Shown here piece by piece: positions 28,537 through 31,481 of a stretch of DNA of 31,481 nucleotides (position 1 is its first letter; each line of letters opens with the position of its first letter). Under the pieces are notes generated by a model. It was not told the DNA's origin. It worked only from the letters and a program-made list of their open reading frames with translations, and searched no databases. The translations under genes and the position numbers were made by a program. Source of the DNA: a virus; IMG/VR virus record IMGVR_UViG_3300047172_000047, positions 1 to 31,481 of that record. One strand, given 5' to 3'.

Positions 28537-28763
28537 CACGAAACCCTCCACAGTATCGCCTCAGTCGCCCCAGCGCGCTTGCAAACGGTTTTCGCCGCCT
28601 TTTCCGCCACTGTTGCCAGCAATTCGCCAACCGGCACCACCGTCCGCACATATTCCACGCCCGAACGCTCAGTCCCAGAAACCGTGAACTGGAACGTGCA
28701 GCGGAACCCGTGCAGCTTGTTCGTGGCCACAATAAATTCCGGGTGATATCTCAAAACACTCAT
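28536..28763 (-). CDS. 75-residue protein, first gene of the leftward island
   Basis: I chose the ATG at 28763, which has a GGAG site 9 nt upstream; an ATG two codons further up is also possible. The product is 75 residues, beta-rich at the start (RYHPEFIVATNKLHGFRCTFQFTVSG) and helical at the end (ELLATVAEKAAKTVC). It is the first gene of the leftward island and lies downstream of the second dyad promoter. No family is recognised. Confidence 0.55.
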   Translation of the reverse strand: MSVLRYHPEFIVATNKLHGFRCTFQFTVSGTERSGVEYVRTVVPVGELLATVAEKAAKTVCKRAGATEAILWRVS

Positions 28764-28811
28764 CTGGATCATCTCCACAACTGCCAGGCCCAATCGCCTC
28801 GGCATATCCAA

Positions 28812-28841
28812 CACATATCCGCAAAATGCGGCGTAATGCAA
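28812..28841 (-). promoter_or_regulatory. Leftward promoter with the same dyad in the spacer (copy B)
   Basis: On the minus strand TTGCAT (28836-28841) and TATGTG (28812-28817) are separated by 18 nt that contain CCGCA-AAA-TGCGG (28819-28831). Its -10 box is weaker than in copy A, but the spacing and position relative to the start codon (dyad 56 nt upstream of ATG 28763) are almost the same as in copy A (53 nt). Confidence 0.55.
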
Positions 28842-28905
28842 CCAAAAAACGCACAATCCCGAAAATAATCGCAACCCATTGAAAAACCACACGAAAAAAA
28901 AGCGC

Positions 28906-28936
28906 TTGACATCCCTCCCCAGCGGCGCGGTAGAAA
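28906..28936 (+). promoter_or_regulatory. Rightward promoter candidate for the terminase genes
   Basis: TTGACA (28906-28911) is followed at 19 nt by TAGAAA (28931-28936), or by GTAGAA at 18 nt. It lies about 170 nt upstream of the small terminase start and could be the start of the late transcript. Spacing is long, so a helper factor may be needed. Confidence 0.45.
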
Positions 28937-29106
28937 AACGACAGAATCGGCGGCTCACGTGCGCTGCCGTTTCCAATTTCCTCTCAATTCCGGCTCACCC
29001 ATCAACCAGTGTTCTCTGGTAGATGATGACTGTGCCCTCACTACGTCTATCAACTCCCCTTTGCTCCATCCATGAGCGCGCCGGGGTTATCAACACGGAT
29101 TTTGCA

Positions 29107-29601
29107 ATGAGTTTGGCAGTCAAAAACCAGCGAATTGCCCTCACCCCCGAATTGGCTGAACGGTATCTGAATCACGTGCGATCCGGTCTCATGGACACAG
29201 AGATCGAACGTCTGCCGGGCATGCCAGCCAGGGAAACGGTGATCAGGTGGAGGTCTAATGATCCCGCGTTCGATCACAGGGTCGCGCTGGCCAGAAGGCA
29301 GCGGGCTGATGCACTGGCTGAAAAGTCGGTTTTGGTGTTCGATCAAGAGATGCCTGAGGGCATGGATGGGGCGCGGGTCAACGCTTGGGCGCAACTGGTG
29401 AAGGGCAAATCCGCCGCATTGCAGTGGCTGGCGGCGAAAGACAACCGCGAGCACTATGGCGACAACAAGACGCTGGAAGTGTCAGTTAAGCCGTTGGAAA
29501 CATTGACTTTGGAGCAACTGATGGCGATTGCCGCGCAGGGTATGCCGGTGATCGAAGGCTGTGCGGAATCCGTGACCGACGCGGACGAAACGCCGGAATA
29601 A
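29107..29601 (+). CDS. Terminase small subunit-like protein
   Basis: I chose the ATG at 29107 (164 residues). Residues 10-60 contain an HTH-like part (TPELAERYLNHVRSGLMDTEIERLPGMPARETVIRWRSNDPAF), typical of small terminase DNA-binding domains, and residues 75-130 are helical (LAEKSVLVFDQEMP, AQLVKGKSAALQWLAAKDNREHYGDN), the oligomerisation type. The D-N-R-x-x-Y-G-D pattern is common in such proteins. It lies before the large terminase gene. It recognises the packaging site. No strong ribosome site is seen. Confidence 0.75.
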   Translation: MSLAVKNQRIALTPELAERYLNHVRSGLMDTEIERLPGMPARETVIRWRSNDPAFDHRVALARRQRADALAEKSVLVFDQEMPEGMDGARVNAWAQLVKGKSAALQWLAAKDNREHYGDNKTLEVSVKPLETLTLEQLMAIAAQGMPVIEGCAESVTDADETPE

Positions 29602-29636
29602 CGCGCGAATTCAATGGGTTGCGGATATGACGCACC

Positions 29637-29659
29637 ACCTTGATAAGGTCGGGGTCTAG
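29637..29659 (+). other. Near-copy of the attP tRNA anticodon arm
   Basis: ACCTTGATAAGGTCGGGGTCTAG matches the minus-strand tRNA-Gly segment at 12875-12897 at 20 of 23 bases, including a run of 12 identical bases. It lies between the terminase genes, where no gene is present. The match covers the 3' arm, variable loop and T-stem start; no T-loop follows, so it is not a tRNA. Its loop has GAT in place of GCC. Confidence 0.5.
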
Positions 29660-29773
29660 CCATTACCCGTCGACAGGTGGGCGACGACCGCCCCCCCCCA
29701 CTTAGTTTTTCCGGCACTGCTGCCCTCCGCAAGCCCTTCCAAAAATTTTTACATAGAATTGGGAATTTGAGTT

Positions 29774-31210
29774 TTGGGTTTTGAGTACAGTCCACAGGAG
29801 GCGGCGGCTCGAGCGGCTTTGATGTTGCGTTGCCGGCAGAGTTTATTGGCTTATTCGACTGAGATTTTGCGTTGTGATGGGCGGGGGTATGTTCCTGCGG
29901 CTCATCACCGGCTTTTGATTAAGAAGTTGATGGCTGTTGAGTGTGGGAAGGTTCGTCGGCTGATTGTTGAGTTGCCTCCTGGATCGGCGAAATCGACTTA
30001 TGCGAGTCAGTTTTTTCCTGGCTGGTACATGGCTCGAAATCGGTCGAAAAACTTGGTTTTGGCGAGTTATGGTTCGGAGTTGGCGGAGGAGCATAGTTAC
30101 CGTGCGCAGCGTGTTGTTGAAGAACATGGCGGTCTGCTTGGGATTGGTTTGGCGACGCAGGCGGTATCTGCATGGCGGACGACTTTGGGCAACACGCTTT
30201 ATGCGGTTGGGACGGGGACGGGGATTACCGGGAAGCGTGCTGGGGGTGTGATTATTGATGACCCTGTGAAGGGTGCGAAGGAGGCGAACTCGCCTGGCAT
30301 TCGGGAGGATGTTTGGCGTTGGTGGGTATCGGACATTTATACGCGGCTTGATCCTGGGTCGTGGGTTATCATTATGATGACGCGGTGGCATCAGGATGAT
30401 TTGGTTGGGCGTGTGCGGGAGGCGGACCCTGACGGTTGGGATGTTGTGACGATTCCTGCGGAGGCGGGTGAGAACGACATTTTGGGTCGTTCGCCGGGAG
30501 AGTTTTTGTGGTCTGGCGACCCGCATTATAACTATGCCGGTGACAAGCTGCGTTTGGCCAAGGAGCATTACCGAACGTCTGGCGCGATGCGGGAGTGGGA
30601 GGCGCTGTTTCAGCAGAACCCGTTGCCTGGCGAAGGAGCGCTATTCAAGGCGGAACACATTGCGGTTTTGCCGGCGGCGCCGGCGGGTGGGCGTTCGGTT
30701 CGAGCGTGGGATTTGGCGGCGACTTTTGCTGGGGGCGGCCGAGACCCGGATTGGACGCGGGGTGTGCGCATGCGGGTGACGGCCGAGAAGCGGTATGTGG
30801 TTGAGGATGTGGTCAGCTTGCGTGGCGGGCCGGATGAGGTTGAGGATTTGATTTTGCGGACGGCGCGGGCGGATGGTGCTGGTGTGCCGGTGAGGTTGGC
30901 GCAGGACCCTGGGCAGGCCGGCAAGGTGCAGACGATGAGTTTGGTGCGCAAGCTGGCTGGGTATCGGGTGTTTGCGGTGCGGGAGACGGGTGACAAGGCA
31001 ACGCGGGCGGGACCGTTTGCGAGCCAGGTGAACGTTGGGAATGTGGCGATGGTTGCGGGGGCTTGGAACCGCGAATATCGCGAGGAATTGGGTGCGTTTC
31101 CGTCGGGGAAGCATGACGACATGGTGGATGCGAGTTCGGGGGCGTTCGCGGCGTTGCTAGGGCCTGGCGAGCCGCCCCGACGGCTGCATTTACCGTTTAT
31201 GGGGCGCTGA
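29774..31210 (+). CDS. terL: Terminase large subunit
   Basis: The frame opens at 29771, after a stop at 29768-29770. TTG 29774 gives 478 residues; an ATG at 29821 with an AGGAGG stretch about 20 nt upstream is an alternative. Walker A is LPPGSAKST (Lys73), Walker B GVIIDDP (Asp162), followed by the coupling motif MMTRWHQDD. The C-terminal nuclease has AWDLA, AQDPGQAG and KHDDMVDA. It cuts phage DNA and drives it into the prohead. Its codons are richer in T-ending triplets than those of the tail genes. Confidence 0.93.
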   Translation: MGFEYSPQEAAARAALMLRCRQSLLAYSTEILRCDGRGYVPAAHHRLLIKKLMAVECGKVRRLIVELPPGSAKSTYASQFFPGWYMARNRSKNLVLASYGSELAEEHSYRAQRVVEEHGGLLGIGLATQAVSAWRTTLGNTLYAVGTGTGITGKRAGGVIIDDPVKGAKEANSPGIREDVWRWWVSDIYTRLDPGSWVIIMMTRWHQDDLVGRVREADPDGWDVVTIPAEAGENDILGRSPGEFLWSGDPHYNYAGDKLRLAKEHYRTSGAMREWEALFQQNPLPGEGALFKAEHIAVLPAAPAGGRSVRAWDLAATFAGGGRDPDWTRGVRMRVTAEKRYVVEDVVSLRGGPDEVEDLILRTARADGAGVPVRLAQDPGQAGKVQTMSLVRKLAGYRVFAVRETGDKATRAGPFASQVNVGNVAMVAGAWNREYREELGAFPSGKHDDMVDASSGAFAALLGPGEPPRRLHLPFMGR

Positions 31211-31481
31211 TGTTCAAGGTTTTGAAGGATTTGCTGCCCCGGCCGGTTGGATATGACGATTGCGCGCGAATTCACGAGTTGATGGCGCGTCGGGCGGTGC
31301 TGGACGGGTCGATTTATGACGCGCTGCTGTACCAATTTGATGATGAGCGGAACGGGGCCGGCGAATATGTGAAGCTGCGGCAGCGGGCGCCGTGCATTCG
31401 GTATAATTTGAGCCGGGTGGTGGTGATGGACGCTGCGGCGTTGCTGTTTGGGGAGGGGATGTTCCCGATTGTGCAGCACCC
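31210..31481 (+). CDS. Portal protein, N-terminal part
   Basis: It starts at ATG 31210, sharing one base with the terL stop, and runs off the window after about 90 residues. The fragment (ARIHELMARRAVLDGSIYDALLYQF, then APCIRYNLSRVVVMDAAALLFGEG) fits portal proteins of the SPP1-like type, in which a helical start is followed by R-x-N-x-x-x-x-V-V. Its position directly behind terL strongly supports it. The portal forms the ring through which DNA enters the head. Confidence 0.75.
   Translation, partial: MFKVLKDLLPRPVGYDDCARIHELMARRAVLDGSIYDALLYQFDDERNGAGEYVKLRQRAPCIRYNLSRVVVMDAAALLFGEGMFPIVQH

Larger units (their letters stand above)
28764..29106. other. Divergent intergenic region with promoters
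   Basis: This 343-nt gap separates the leftward island from the terminase genes. It holds the leftward dyad promoter (28812-28841) and a rightward promoter candidate (28906-28936). A frame continues upstream of 29107 in phase with the small terminase gene (to 29023) but has no ribosome site. I see no other gene. Confidence 0.5.

Noticed and set aside
29843-30568. Minus-strand frame opposite the large terminase gene
   Set aside because: Its composition (Arg/Asn/Pro/Thr-rich) is that of a shadow frame, and terL is certain on the plus strand.

Overview
The window is about 31 kb of a temperate, contractile-tailed (myovirus-like) bacteriophage with GC-rich, tightly overlapping genes. No bacterial housekeeping gene is present. 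The gene types (ERF annealing protein with YqaJ exonuclease, YdaS-like Cro, GH108 endolysin, Tlde1-type enzyme, DUF6362-like and Gp88-like proteins) and a tRNA-Gly(GCC) fragment used as attachment site point to an alphaproteobacterial host, possibly of the Acetobacteraceae/Rhodospirillales type. The host assignment is an inference from gene content, not a database result.

Layout. Positions 1-9361 (+) hold the tail and baseplate module: tail-assembly chaperone end, small partner, virion-morphogenesis protein, tape measure, GpU-like protein, tail protein X, gpD-like hub, gpV spike, gp25-like wedge, gpJ, gp48/YmfQ-like protein and a putative fibre. Positions 9374-11926 (+) hold lysis genes: small membrane proteins, an overlapping i-spanin/o-spanin pair, a Tlde1-like L,D-transpeptidase-fold protein and a GH108 muramidase, closed by a terminator near 11.97 kb. 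Positions 11998-12988 hold two doubtful leftward ORFs and attP, which carries the 3' part of a tRNA-Gly(GCC) gene. Positions 12989-18370 (-) form the integration/recombination operon: tyrosine integrase, excisionase-like protein, YqaJ exonuclease, ERF annealing protein, a protein with five LRR-like repeats and a winged-helix regulator. Positions 18379-19124 are the immunity switch: CI-like repressor (-), Cro-like protein (+) and three copies of a 17-bp operator-like motif. Positions 19121-25707 (+) form the early operon: small membrane proteins, Gp88-like cysteine protein, two RMF-motif proteins, RuvC-like resolvase, DUF1376 replication protein, cytosine-C5 methyltransferase and a DUF6362-like protein. 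Positions 25652-28763 (-) are a leftward island of about eleven small genes, including a transposase-like DNA-binding protein without its nuclease domain. Positions 28764-31481 (+) restart the late region with terminase small subunit, terminase large subunit and the portal start.

Because attP and the integrase lie between lysis and early genes, with virion genes at both ends of the window, the sequence reads as a free (circular or circularly permuted) phage genome rather than an integrated prophage. The late region probably starts near 28.9 kb, runs past the window's right end through the head genes and re-enters at position 1.

The most unusual signals are regulatory. Two leftward promoters in the accessory island carry the same dyad, CCGCA-N3-TGCGG, in an 18-nt spacer. 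Two strong intrinsic terminators sit inside translationally coupled reading frames. A three-copy operator set marks the immunity region. A 23-nt near-copy of the attP tRNA anticodon arm lies between the terminase genes. The 60-bp repeat array in the LRR-like gene, with a 120-bp higher-order pattern, is the clearest sign of a rapidly changing protein.
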